DNA of 64,000 bases from contig JAQMWT010000320.1 of the NCBI GenBank assembly GCA_029834535.1, positions 171,389 to 235,388 of the forward strand, written 5' to 3'. Below the pieces are notes generated by a model. That model worked only from the letters and a program-made list of their open reading frames with translations. It ran no database searches and was not told the origin of the DNA. The stretch is from Chrysophaeum taylorii. Lineage: Eukaryota > Sar > Pelagophyceae > Pelagomonadales > Pelagomonadaceae. Position 1 is the stretch's first letter; each line of letters begins with the position of its first letter. Position numbers and translations under genes: made by a program. Positions 50,526-59,118 of the stretch are shown piece by piece.

Positions 50526-51748
50526 TTCGGGGGGTCCGCAGGAAAAGATGGCGTCGTCCCCGACGTCAACTCTATCGTAAGATCGTCGTCTGCATTACTC
50601 GCGCTGGTCATCGTCTCGTTCGTCGAATGATCACACGAGCTATCACTGCAGAAATCCATGTCTGGCTCACAGCCAGTTCGGTCGCCAACGGTCGTCTCTG
50701 GAGGGTCCAAAGATAAGCCGATGGCATCGAGGGCTTCCTCGTCAAAAACAAACGGTGTGTCGTCAGTGGACGACTCGTCAAATAACGTTATCGCGGACAC
50801 TGGTTCACACGGTGTAGCTTCGTCATCTTCCGAATCTGAATCGCCTTCACAGTATCGTGGAGCTTCGAGTTCATCGCTCGAATCTTCGAGTTTATTGCTC
50901 GACATCTGCTCATAAATCTGTGCCAAAGACCGACGATTGGTCAGCACGTCGTTGGGTGGCTCGTCCATCGGCGGGCGAGCAAGATCTTCGAATGTGGCCG
51001 CGGCAAGGGCGTCGGCTGCGTCGTCGGTGCGGGTGTCCGTGTTCGGGTACACCATCACTCCTAATGGTAACTGTTGACCGCACGGGGTCGTAAACGCGAG
51101 CGTTGCGCTCAAAAAACCCAAATTATATTGGTGTCGGCCTCCGTCGTATTCGTCGTCGCGCGATCGGCGTCGTCTGTGCCGGTGCGAACTTCGACTGGGG
51201 CTCTTGTTATCTTTGTCTCTCTCTGGCGTCAGTTCGGCAGGTCCTATTACCTCTGGATCGTCCCTGTAGGCGACTGGTGCTCCCAAGCCTATCCGAACTG
51301 TCTCAATCGTCTCGTCTATCGAAACATCGACACATGCGTCGTCTTCTTGCCAAAACTCCGACCAAACGTGAATTAAATCTCCGTTGGCGAATAAATCCAT
51401 GCCTCGGGGTCGGAATCGCACTTCTTTCCGCTCTGGCGGTTTCTTCCTCAGGAAACAGTGAGCTCGTATCCATATCGTCGGTACGCTCATCTTCCTATTA
51501 TCCATGCTGATCGTCCCATCCAACTTCGATTCCGGGCGGCAGCTATACTCATCCCTCATAGTATGTTCGGGATCTTTCTTTATCACATAGCCATCATCAT
51601 ATGCAGGCTGAAAATCCTTGAGCTCTTCGTTCGTGAGTAATACGCCAGGGCTTTCACAGAGCTCCAAGGGCCGTTCATGCGTTATAAGGTTCTTCACCTC
51701 TTCCGCTTTCGTATTCATTTTCTCGGCCGTTTTCGGCCTATCATCCAC
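50441..51748 (-). CDS. Gag-proximal acidic/basic frame of copy 1
   Basis: 435 residues from ATG 51748. The N-terminal half (MDDRPKTAEKMNTK...) has no counterpart in copy 2. After residue ~200 (an Arg-rich RSSHRHRRRRSRDD patch) the sequence matches copy 2 at 56750-57360, with VMVYPNTDTRTDDAADALAA and SSDELEAPRYCEGDSDSEDD, a long acidic linker. No CCHC zinc knuckle is visible. Probably the C-terminal part of Gag and the linker to the protease. Its frame equals the pol frame of 45476-49231. Confidence 0.6.
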   Translation of the reverse strand: MDDRPKTAEKMNTKAEEVKNLITHERPLELCESPGVLLTNEELKDFQPAYDDGYVIKKDPEHTMRDEYSCRPESKLDGTISMDNRKMSVPTIWIRAHCFLRKKPPERKEVRFRPRGMDLFANGDLIHVWSEFWQEDDACVDVSIDETIETVRIGLGAPVAYRDDPEVIGPAELTPERDKDNKSPSRSSHRHRRRRSRDDEYDGGRHQYNLGFLSATLAFTTPCGQQLPLGVMVYPNTDTRTDDAADALAAATFEDLARPPMDEPPNDVLTNRRSLAQIYEQMSSNKLEDSSDELEAPRYCEGDSDSEDDEATPCEPVSAITLFDESSTDDTPFVFDEEALDAIGLSLDPPETTVGDRTGCEPDMDFCSDSSCDHSTNETMTSASNADDDLTIELTSGTTPSFPADPPNWFRLLRIEPWTRRRKKRIDLRRRLAAF

Positions 51749-52254
51749 CCATCGCTTAGAATATCGGCAATCGCCTCGTCACTAAAAATGTCGGCACACG
51801 AAATGTCTGCCATCGTCAGGGAACAAAACATCTGCAAAAACGTCTGCAATCGGTTCGTCGGGGGCCTGCCAAAGAAGAAGGCGTCGTCCCCGACGTCATA
51901 TCTGTCAAAAAATGGCCACCAAAGGGCACGTGAAGTTCGATGGGTGTGTACACAGGTGCGCGCTTATCATTCGAGGTAATCCTCTGCGACGCACCGTCGA
52001 TCGATCGTGGAGACGAAGTGTCATCCACTTGAATGTCCGGAGGTAGACTCATAGCATCGAGCGTAGCAGCGGCGGGTCCATTCCTTGGGCGTCATCGGCT
52101 GCACGGGGCTCGTAAATCGGATTCACACATAACTCCGGCGCGTCGTCAAAACCGAGGGTTGTGTCAGCTGACGACAAATCATATCGTGCCACCAACGGTG
52201 ACACCGGGTCAGAAGCGGTTGTCCGCTTCGGCCCGTAGTTTAACGACGTTTCGG
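51749..52254 (-). other. Gag region of copy 1 with broken frames
   Basis: Several short frames with protein-like pieces, for example FDRYDVGDDAFFFGRPP near 51890, which resembles YDRVDVGDDAIFSCGPP near 50560 and so may be a local duplicate. The capsid-like frame present in copy 2 (55569-56627) is not found here. Confidence 0.5.
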
Positions 52255-52920
52255 TCAGATTCTCCGATTCTGTGGGATTTTGGTTTGGGTGAGCTCCTTC
52301 GACTTGGATTGCTCTTGCTCGTAGTTTAACGACGCTTCGGCCATCACGGACGACTCGTCGTCGTCGTCGCGCGGCTTCCTAACTTTCGCTCGCGTTCGCG
52401 TGGGCGGCGGTACCTCCGAGGGTCGGAATTCTCCCTCAAGACTGCTCGCTCGCCTCGAGCGACTCGGCGTACGCAACTCATCCCTCTCGCGGGTCAACCA
52501 TCGTACTTGCTCGTGCATTTTATCTAATCGAGCGTGTTCGTGCCGCATTTGCTCTTGCATTATTTTTATCTTCTTCTGGTGTAGCCATTCACGCCGCATC
52601 TCTTCTTCAATCAGCTGGATGAGGATTCCTTGTGCGCGCTTATTTTCTTGTGCGCGCTTATTTTCTCGGCGTATCTCGCGTAAATGGGCTTTGTAAATCT
52701 TTGCAACGTTCGGTGGTTCATCATCTCGCGCACGTTCTGGATGGGTGGCCGGTTGTCTCGCCGGCGGCGCCCTCGGCAGTTCATCGCCGTTGTAGTTCAG
52801 CTCTTCTTCCTCATCATCATAATCAGTATCATCATCATCGTCCCCCTCGCTCGTCTCATCCTGACGGCTTGACGGTTCGTCATATCGCGTCTGGTCGTCG
52901 GCAGCATCATCGTCTTCCAT
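52255..52920 (-). CDS. Gag-like coiled-coil protein of copy 1 (MEDDDAAD...)
   Basis: 221 residues from ATG 52920. An acidic N-terminus (runs of Asp/Glu) is followed by a strong coiled coil (residues ~75-160: HLREIRRENKRAQENKRAQ, MRHEHARLDKMHEQVRWLTR) and a Pro/Arg-rich end. The homologous frame in copy 2 is 54820-55278 (MEEDDAADEQI...). Coiled coils at this place are typical of the assembly end of Gag proteins; identity as Gag is inferred from position. Confidence 0.65.
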   Translation of the reverse strand: MEDDDAADDQTRYDEPSSRQDETSEGDDDDDTDYDDEEEELNYNGDELPRAPPARQPATHPERARDDEPPNVAKIYKAHLREIRRENKRAQENKRAQGILIQLIEEEMRREWLHQKKIKIMQEQMRHEHARLDKMHEQVRWLTRERDELRTPSRSRRASSLEGEFRPSEVPPPTRTRAKVRKPRDDDDESSVMAEASLNYEQEQSKSKELTQTKIPQNRRI

Positions 52921-53013
52921 ATCGGGCCTGGCTCGTTCTAATCGGCCGAGATCAGAGCGGGTCCAAAATGGTTGAGTCGTCGTCGTTCTCGTGCTCCTTC
53001 TACTCTGGAACTT

Positions 53014-53295
53014 CTACTCGTCCACGACATGCGTAATATCGTCGTTGCGTGCGTCTTCCACCGACAAATCTATCAGTCCGGTGGGCGGCAGAATTCGTCT
53101 CTGCCCGGCAATCAATGCCTTATCAGTGAGTTGCGATCTCACTCCGCTCGCCTGCGGCAGCGGTACCCGGGTTGCGCGTCGGCTAGCACCGAATCGCGCG
53201 TCGTCACTTCCGACGACTAACGTATCCGGCCGGGGAACTTTCCCACGGCAGTGGTCCTTCAATTCCTCGTCGGCGCACTTGATCAGGGCGCGCAC
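53014..53295 (-). CDS. Conserved leader-proximal frame of copy 1
   Basis: About 94 residues conserved in copy 2 (54455-54802), including CADEELKDHCRGKVPRPDTL and RRATRVPLPQASGVRSQLT. Conservation between two diverged copies suggests coding, perhaps the N-terminus of Gag. No ATG is seen at this end in copy 1 (the codon at 53295 is GTG); copy 2 has ATG at 54455. Confidence 0.45.
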   Translation of the reverse strand: MRALIKCADEELKDHCRGKVPRPDTLVVGSDDARFGASRRATRVPLPQASGVRSQLTDKALIAGQRRILPPTGLIDLSVEDARNDDITHVVDE

Positions 53296-53356
53296 GGCTT
53301 GTCCGACCGTGTAGAGAATGCAAGATGCACCGTTGCGACCGATATAGTCGCTCGAG

Positions 53357-53374
53357 TCTCGTATTCCTCCACCA
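53357..53374 (-). other. Candidate primer binding site of copy 1
   Basis: Two bases inside the 5' LTR end the element strand reads TGGTGGAGGAATACGAGA, starting with the TGG expected opposite a tRNA CCA end. The same sequence follows the LTR of copy 2 (54358-54375). I could not match it to a particular tRNA. Confidence 0.5.
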
Positions 53375-53376
53375 CC

Positions 53377-53691
53377 TGTGGCGTAAGGAGAATTTTAGGG
53401 CTACCTGGCGTACCTTCGAATCCTGGCTCGCCGCTCGCGTCCGTGCCCTTGGTGGAGTCACTGGACGAGGATGGCCGTTCTCCTGCCACACAACCACAAA
53501 CATCTTCCGTGCCTGGTCCTCACAACTTGAGGATCGGCTGTTGCTTTATGATTAAGAACACTTGAATCAAAGAAATCAGGGAAGATGATGTCATATAGAA
53601 AACTGACATCATCAGAGCGGAGTAGGGTGCCCCTGATAAGGGGGTGCCATAGAAGAGGGGTGAGCCTTAGGAAGCGGGAGTTGCCGCCACA
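53377..53691 (-). repeat. 5' LTR of copy 1 (315 bp)
   Basis: Plus-strand reading starts TGTGGCGTAAGGAG and ends TTGCCGCCACA, with perfect 7-bp terminal inverted repeats. Contains TGATGTCA at 53586-53593 and TGACATCA at 53604-53611, which form an inverted pair resembling bZIP/CRE sites. It should hold the element's promoter. Confidence 0.95.
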
Positions 53692-53696
53692 GTCAT
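53692..53696. repeat. Target site duplication GTCAT, right of copy 1
   Basis: Matches 42137-42141 exactly and directly follows the LTR end CCACA. Confidence 0.9.
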
Positions 53697-54017
53697 GACG
53701 AGATTGGCTCGCTCGAGTCGAGCCATCATCTCGTGAGAAAAGAAAACCCATGCGTTTGTTCATTGCAATTTCGGAGTTTCCTTGGAGTCCCTCGTCGACT
53801 GGCGTCGGTTCCTGGTCCGCTGTTGCAAACTCAAGCTTCGCCCAGATATGACGCACCCTCGATCTCGCGCAGGTAGAGAACTAGTAACTGGTGGTACTTG
53901 GCCACAAGGATGAAGAATCTCGCCAAGACCATAGTCGCCTCGCTCGCAACTCGCGAGATCATCGTGGACGTGATCAACTCTCACTCTCTGTCTTTGAGGT
54001 CCACGATCGGTAAGACT
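53697..54017. other. Spacer between the two head-to-head elements
   Basis: 321 bp of non-element DNA after the target duplication of copy 1. AGACT at 54013-54017 would be the left target duplication of copy 2; the right one is outside the window. A short frame (ATGAAGAATCTCGCCAAGAC at 53910) looks coding-like (MKNLAKTIVASLATREIIVD) but is cut by the LTR. Confidence 0.6.
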
Positions 54018-54355
54018 TGTGGCGGCAACTCCCGCCTCCTACGGCTTACCCTTCATTTAGCCCCCCTCCCCTTATCAGGGGCACCCTACTCCGTTCTGAT
54101 GATGTCAGTTTTCTCTGTGACATCATCTTCCTTTTCCGTGACATGTGTCACCCTGATTTCTGTGATTCGATAATATGTTAATCATAAAGCAACAGCCGAT
54201 CCTCAAGTTGTGAGGACCAGGCACGGAAGTTGTTTGTGGTTGTGTGGCGAGAGAACGGCCTTCCACGTCCAGTGACTCCATCAAGGGCGCGGACGCGAGC
54301 GGCGAACCTAGATTCGAAGGTGCGCCAGGTAGGCACAATTTCTCCTAACGCCACA
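54018..54355 (+). repeat. 5' LTR of copy 2 (338 bp)
   Basis: Starts TGTGGCGGCAACTCCCGCC and ends TCTCCTAACGCCACA with the same terminal inverted repeat as copy 1. TGATGTCA (54100-54107) and TGACATCA (54118-54125) are conserved. An AT-rich stretch, GATAATATGTTAAT near 54170, could serve as a TATA region. Confidence 0.95.
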
Positions 54356-54357
54356 GG

Positions 54358-54375
54358 TGGTGGAGGAATACGAGA
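54358..54375 (+). other. Candidate primer binding site of copy 2
   Basis: TGGTGGAGGAATACGAGA two bases after the LTR end, identical to copy 1. Confidence 0.5.
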
Positions 54376-54454
54376 CTCGAGCGACCATGTCGGTCGCAGC
54401 GAACGGGTGCATCTTGCATTCTCTACACGGTCCGGACAAGCCGTGCGCGCCCTG

Positions 54455-54802
54455 ATGAAGCGCGCCGACGAAGAGTTCAAGAGGGACCATCGCCGTGGGA
54501 AAGTTCCCCGGCCATATACGCTTGTCGTCGGAGGCGACGACGCGCGGATCGGTTCGAGCCGACGCGCAACCCGGGTACCGCTGCCGCAGGCGAGCGGTGT
54601 GAGATCGCAACTCACCGAGGAAGTGCTTGCCGGGCAGAGACGAAATCTGCCGCCCGCCGGAACTGATAAATCGGTCGGTGGAAGACGCGCGCGGCGACGA
54701 TATTGCGCGTGTCGTGGACGAGTAGAAGTCCCAGAGTCGGAGGAACACGAGGACAACGACGACTCAACCGCTTTGCTTTTTGTTCTGACTTTGGCCGATT
54801 AG
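54455..54802 (+). CDS. Conserved leader-proximal frame of copy 2
   Basis: ATG at 54455 (MKRADEEFKRDHRRGKVPRP). Matches copy 1 at 53014-53295 through RRATRVPLPQASGVRSQLT, then diverges. Probably the N-terminal part of Gag, as it precedes the coiled-coil frame by 18 bp. No known domain. Confidence 0.45.
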   Translation: MKRADEEFKRDHRRGKVPRPYTLVVGGDDARIGSSRRATRVPLPQASGVRSQLTEEVLAGQRRNLPPAGTDKSVGGRRARRRYCACRGRVEVPESEEHEDNDDSTALLFVLTLAD

Positions 54803-54819
54803 AGCGAGCCGGAGCCGAT

Positions 54820-55278
54820 ATGGAGGAAGATGATGCTGCTGACGAGCAGATACGAGAACCCGAACCTTCAAGTCGCCCCGAGGGGACGAACGAGCGGAAC
54901 GATGATGATGACGATGAAGGTGATGATAATGATGATAAGGATCATGCTACCGACGGTGATGACGATGAAGAAGAGCTGGACTACGACGACGGTAAGCCGG
55001 TGGAAGCGCCGCCGGAGAGACAACCGACAGCTCCATCAACAACTGCGCGAAACCCAGATGCAACGAACATGAACGAGTTTTATGAAGCTCATCTACGCGC
55101 GTTACGTCGAGAAAACGAACGCGCGCAAGAGAGATTTCTACAGCAGATCGCGGAAGAAAACGATCGGAAAGAACGGCTACGCCGGAAGGAGGCAGAAGAG
55201 TTGCGCGAGCAAGTGCGGAAAGCGAACTCGAGCAGACGAACTCCAAGCTCGATCCGGGGAACCTTCAAGATCGAGTAG
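54820..55278 (+). CDS. Gag-like coiled-coil protein of copy 2 (MEEDDAAD...)
   Basis: About 152 residues from ATG 54820. Acidic N-terminus, then coiled coil (HLRALRRENERAQERFLQQI, RKERLRRKEAEELREQVRKA). Shorter than the 221-residue equivalent in copy 1 because of a stop at 55276-55278; the homologous Arg/Ser-rich tail continues in another frame to about 55410. Confidence 0.6.
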   Translation: MEEDDAADEQIREPEPSSRPEGTNERNDDDDDEGDDNDDKDHATDGDDDEEELDYDDGKPVEAPPERQPTAPSTTARNPDATNMNEFYEAHLRALRRENERAQERFLQQIAEENDRKERLRRKEAEELREQVRKANSSRRTPSSIRGTFKIE

Positions 55279-55568
55279 TTTATTGACCCGAGAAAGGGGC
55301 GATTTACGTACGCCGAGTCGATCGAGGCGAGCGAGCAGCCCGGGATCCCGACCCGAGGAAGAGCCGCCGCTACACGAACACGCGAAAGCAGAAGCCGCGC
55401 TATGATGACGATGATTACGAAACTAAGGACGAGACGCATGACGACGGGAAGATCGACAAGCAGAAGTTCCTCATGGAGTTCACTGACCGGTTCGCCAGCG
55501 CGCTAGCTAAACACGATCGCAGCAAGGATCGGCGATCAACCTCCGGATTAAAGACTGAAACGATTTAA

Positions 55569-56627
55569 TTGGTTCTTGATGGTCGCGACCAGGGCCAGTT
55601 CGATTTAGATGCAGACGCAGTGATGAGTACGTTAGCCGAAGACCATTTTAGCATGAAAAAGCTGCGGTACCTACTGCCAGAAAGCTTACGCGACACGGCC
55701 GCACCGATTTTCCGAGAACACTTGAAGAAATATAAGGGCGAGTGCAAGGATCTCGACCATCCGGCGTCTTTTTATTTACGTCGGGATATCGACGATGATG
55801 AGTACGGTTCAGTGGTACGACGATTACGACGACTGAACAGGGAGTACTGCCTCAAGATTTTGAGATACTTCCGATCGAGTTGCCCTTTGCCTATGACGAC
55901 AGAGGGATTATTACGAAAGCTTCAGGGTACGACCCAGGCGACCGTTCCGAAACGACCTGGGGAACGCCATGTGCACACTTACTGCACCAAATTCCAGAGC
56001 GAGGCGATGGCCTACTGCTCTGTGGCCAACCGAGACCCCAATGATGTTGAGATCATTTCTTATTTGATACGTGGACTGGAGTCCAACGAGCTACGATCCC
56101 GCGTGCGAACCATGCGCAGCGGGCACCCGACTACGTATAATACGCTTACGTCGACGTTGTCACTGATTACGCGGCTCGAGAACGACTACGCGACCGCGTT
56201 GGCGGAGCGGAGCAGCCGCAATTCGCCGAGCCCGTCGAGCGGGAAGCCGCAGAAACCGCCGTCTGGACGCGGAGGCCGAGCGCTAGCTTCAGGGCCGAAG
56301 GATAAGAAGACGAAATATGAGTCGTTGCGTTTTGAAGAGAATCCGAAAATGGTACGAGCTCACATGCAAGGATTTTGGATTTTCCCTATCGACCCACGAA
56401 GGATGAACATAGGAGCCGCGTCATTTACACCCACGAACCCGATGGCTATTATGTTGCGATGTGTAAGTACATCGAAAATGATAAGAAACCTCTCTCTCGA
56501 GGCAGATGGGAGAGTCGACAGAAGAAGGATACCCAGTCGCGCGATGATGGCAGTTCAAATGCCACTCTCGGTTCGAGCGCCGCTCACGATACTCAGAGCA
56601 GACTCAACGACATGGGCACACAGCTGA
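55569..56627 (+). CDS. Gag capsid-like protein of copy 2
   Basis: About 352 residues; the frame opens with a TTG, so the start is unknown and the protein probably continues from upstream Gag. It is mostly helical: FSMKKLRYLLPESLRDTAAP, ASFYLRRDIDDDEYGSVVRR, ERHVHTYCTKFQSEAMAYCS and NDVEIISYLIRGLESNELRS have the look of retrotransposon Gag capsid, where the matching region says the protein multimerises and then binds RNA. A Ser/Pro/Arg-rich stretch follows. After ~56370 the homologous reading moves to another frame (56375-57022). No equivalent is found in copy 1. Confidence 0.6.
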   Translation: MVLDGRDQGQFDLDADAVMSTLAEDHFSMKKLRYLLPESLRDTAAPIFREHLKKYKGECKDLDHPASFYLRRDIDDDEYGSVVRRLRRLNREYCLKILRYFRSSCPLPMTTEGLLRKLQGTTQATVPKRPGERHVHTYCTKFQSEAMAYCSVANRDPNDVEIISYLIRGLESNELRSRVRTMRSGHPTTYNTLTSTLSLITRLENDYATALAERSSRNSPSPSSGKPQKPPSGRGGRALASGPKDKKTKYESLRFEENPKMVRAHMQGFWIFPIDPRRMNIGAASFTPTNPMAIMLRCVSTSKMIRNLSLEADGRVDRRRIPSRAMMAVQMPLSVRAPLTILRADSTTWAHS

Positions 56628-57530
56628 CCACGGTCATGGATTCCGTGAAGCACTTGAAAGATGGACACGGCCGATCGTCTTCGACACGACCGGGCCGTCG
56701 AGATAGCCGGAGCCCCGACGCCGCGACAAGAGCCGTAGCAGCTCGCGTCCGCGCCGACGGAAAGAAAGCCGGAGCCCTAGCAGACATTCGCGCCGACAAG
56801 GGCGACGAAGATCTCGCGATCGCAATTCGACGATGGACGTTACCGAGAAGACTCGGGTCATTCGTCTGCTACGTTCGCGTTTACGACTTGCGGTCAACAG
56901 TTACCATTAGAGTGATGATGTACCCGAACACGGACACCCGCCCGACGACGCAGCCGACGCCCTTGCCGCATTCGAAGTTAGTGCTCGCCCGCCGCCGGAC
57001 GAGCCACCCAACGAAGTGCTGACCGATCGTCGGTCCTTGGCACGGATTTATGAAGAGATGTCGAGCGATGAACTCGAAGAGTCGAGCGATGAACTCGAAG
57101 CTCCACGATACTGGGAAGGCGATTGACGGAAGACGAAGAAGCTACACCTTGTGAACCAGTGTCCGCGATTACGTTACTTGACGAGTCGTCCCGGACGACC
57201 AGTTTGTTTTTGACGAGGAAGCCCTCGACGCTATCGGCTTATCTTGGACCCTCCAGACCTTGGCGACCGGCTGGCTGTGAGCCGACATGGATTTCTGCAG
57301 CGATAGCACGGATGATCATTCGCAGATGAGACGATGACCATGCGAGATGCAGACGACGATCTTACGATAGAGTTGACGTCGGGACGACGCCATCTTTTCC
57401 TGCGGACCCCGAAACGGTTTCGGTTACGACGGATCGAGCCACGGATACGCCGCCGGAAGAAAGATACTAAATCGCATATGCGTCGGACGAGAAGCGTGCA
57501 CGGTCCGAAGACGGGACGCTTCTGAGAAGA
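56375..57530 (+). pseudogene. Gag C-terminus and linker of copy 2, frameshifted
   Basis: The frame 56375-57022 (MDFPYRPTKDEHRS, then an Arg/Ser-rich patch GRSSSTRPGRRDSRSP) and following short frames match the second half of the copy-1 frame 50441-51748: TDTRP, SSDELEAPRYWEGD (stop at once), EEATPCEPVSAITLLDESS, DADDDLTIELTSG. At least three frame changes. Confidence 0.75.
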
Positions 57531-57579
57531 GAGCAGTGACGGCGTTGCCGGAGTCGAGCCGAACCCGACCGAAGAAGAT

Positions 57580-58508
57580 GGATTTAAGAAGAAGATTAGC
57601 AGCGTTCTCGATTGGGACGAAGACGAGCCGACGTGGAACCTGCAGGATTGGTGGACGAGAACTCGGAACTTCTTGCTAAAGAAGCCACCAGAACGACCGC
57701 TCAGCTACGGAATCGAAGCCGCAGCCGACACGGAACCGATCGCCGATGACGGTGATGATCAACCGATGACGAATGAATCTACGGATGCATTCTGGAACGA
57801 CGAAATGAATGAGTTATGGGAGAGGTCCTTTGCTTCCGAGAACAACGAAGATCGGGATCCCCTACCAGCACTGATTCCCTCCGAGATTGTCATGGAGGAA
57901 GAGCGGAAGCCACCAGATAAAGAGGCTGCCGCGAGCGCTGCGTCGATGACGCCGACGATAGATGATACGAGAGCTCAAGCCGCGGTGTCGATGCCCAACC
58001 CCGGCGACGAGCGAGTCAGAGCCCAATGTTCTCACACTTCGTTGACGCCGCGAGATGGCAAGACGATCGAAGATGATTTGGTTACCCTCAGCTGTTTGGA
58101 TACGGGTACTTATGGCTTGTCACATCTACAGGAATCGTGACGGACCGAAATTCTCGACGACCATCGGTGTCGATGGAATGGCAGATGTCTTTTATTTGCC
58201 GCGAAATGGTCAGAAAGTTGGCCAAAGATAAGTTGATTTTCGATGAAGGCGAGCTTCCGATTAAGCGCAAGCTGTACGGATCGGGGTTGAATACGACGAC
58301 GATCTATCGTTGGATCGCGATTCGGGTCGCTCTCGCCGACGACATCGCCGCCCCCATTGTCGCTATTGTGGCCGACACCAACTATCTGTTCCTGTTGGGA
58401 GGGCGCGATATCCGAGTTTTAGGAGCCGTCGTGGACTACCCCCACGATCGGATCTGTCTTTATCGAACCCAAGTCGTCTACGGGCGCAAGAAGATTAAAG
58501 TAGGGTGA
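57580..58508 (+). pseudogene. Protease region of copy 2, frameshifted
   Basis: From about 57580 (KKKISSVLDWDEDEPTWNLQ) the frame 57673-58140 matches the copy-1 linker, then breaks at YGLSHLQES. The frame 58137-58508 continues with GMADVS-equivalent sequence, a retained FLLGGRDIRVLGAVVDY, and ends early. Copy 2 has about 110 bp between the Gag end and KKKISSV that copy 1 lacks. Confidence 0.8.
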
Positions 58509-59118
58509 ACGAGTCGATGCACCATTGTGACCTTTCGATCTGTTTACGATCGAGACCCGATAACCGTGCCGATTTACAATCATCAGCACGACGCCTTTCG
58601 GCAGAGTCTCGACCTGGTCAAGACTCGAGTTTACGCTCGTTTGAGCACGATTAAAGATCTCCGCAGCCCGCCGCCGGAACGAGCGGTAGCCTTGGCGACG
58701 CGGGGACATTCTACGACCAAATTCTCAGCTCCGGGAGAAGCCGCGGGAAGTAGTTGCTTACGCTGCGCGCGCTTCAAATCGAGCCCGGTCGAACTTACAA
58801 TCTACCGGTTATTTTGTCGAAGCCTATGGAAAAAGGACATTTTCGTCGCTACGTTTGCTGAAAACAGTTGAGTTGTCGAAGGGATGTTCTTCTTGCGAAG
58901 AGCACGACCGGCCGTTCTGTGGTTACTTCCGCGGAAGAAGTGCCGACGGTCGTCACTCAAGGCGAGGTTCGCGATTGGCGACATCGTTCGGTACGAAGAT
59001 GAGTTGAACGTTTCTACGATCAACGAGCTTACGAAAGAATGTGAAGAAGGATACGACAAGGGAACCTTTCTTTCACCGTTTCCGTCTAGTCACTTGACGC
59101 CAGACGAATCTCCCGCCG

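Larger units (their letters stand above)
42142..53691 (-). mobile_element. Ty3/gypsy-type LTR retrotransposon carrying a C5-cytosine methyltransferase, copy 1
   Basis: Complete element, read right to left: 5' LTR 53377-53691, gag-like frames, protease-like frame, methyltransferase-RT-RNase H frame, integrase, 3' LTR 42142-43450. LTR ends are the inverted repeat TGTGGCG...CGCCACA and the element is flanked by GTCAT duplications. The RT-RNase H-integrase order is that of Ty3/gypsy elements. It carries two later insertions (42358-43352 and 43786-44118); without them it would be about 10.2 kb. LTRs differ from each other at about 5% of positions by eye, so the insertion is not recent. A stop codon between RNase H and integrase and frame changes around the protease suggest it is now defective. 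Confidence 0.95.

Noticed and set aside
53357-53380. Assignment of the primer binding site to a particular tRNA
   Set aside because: The complement resembles a T-arm and acceptor end but is one base out of register with a standard tRNA, so no tRNA is named.
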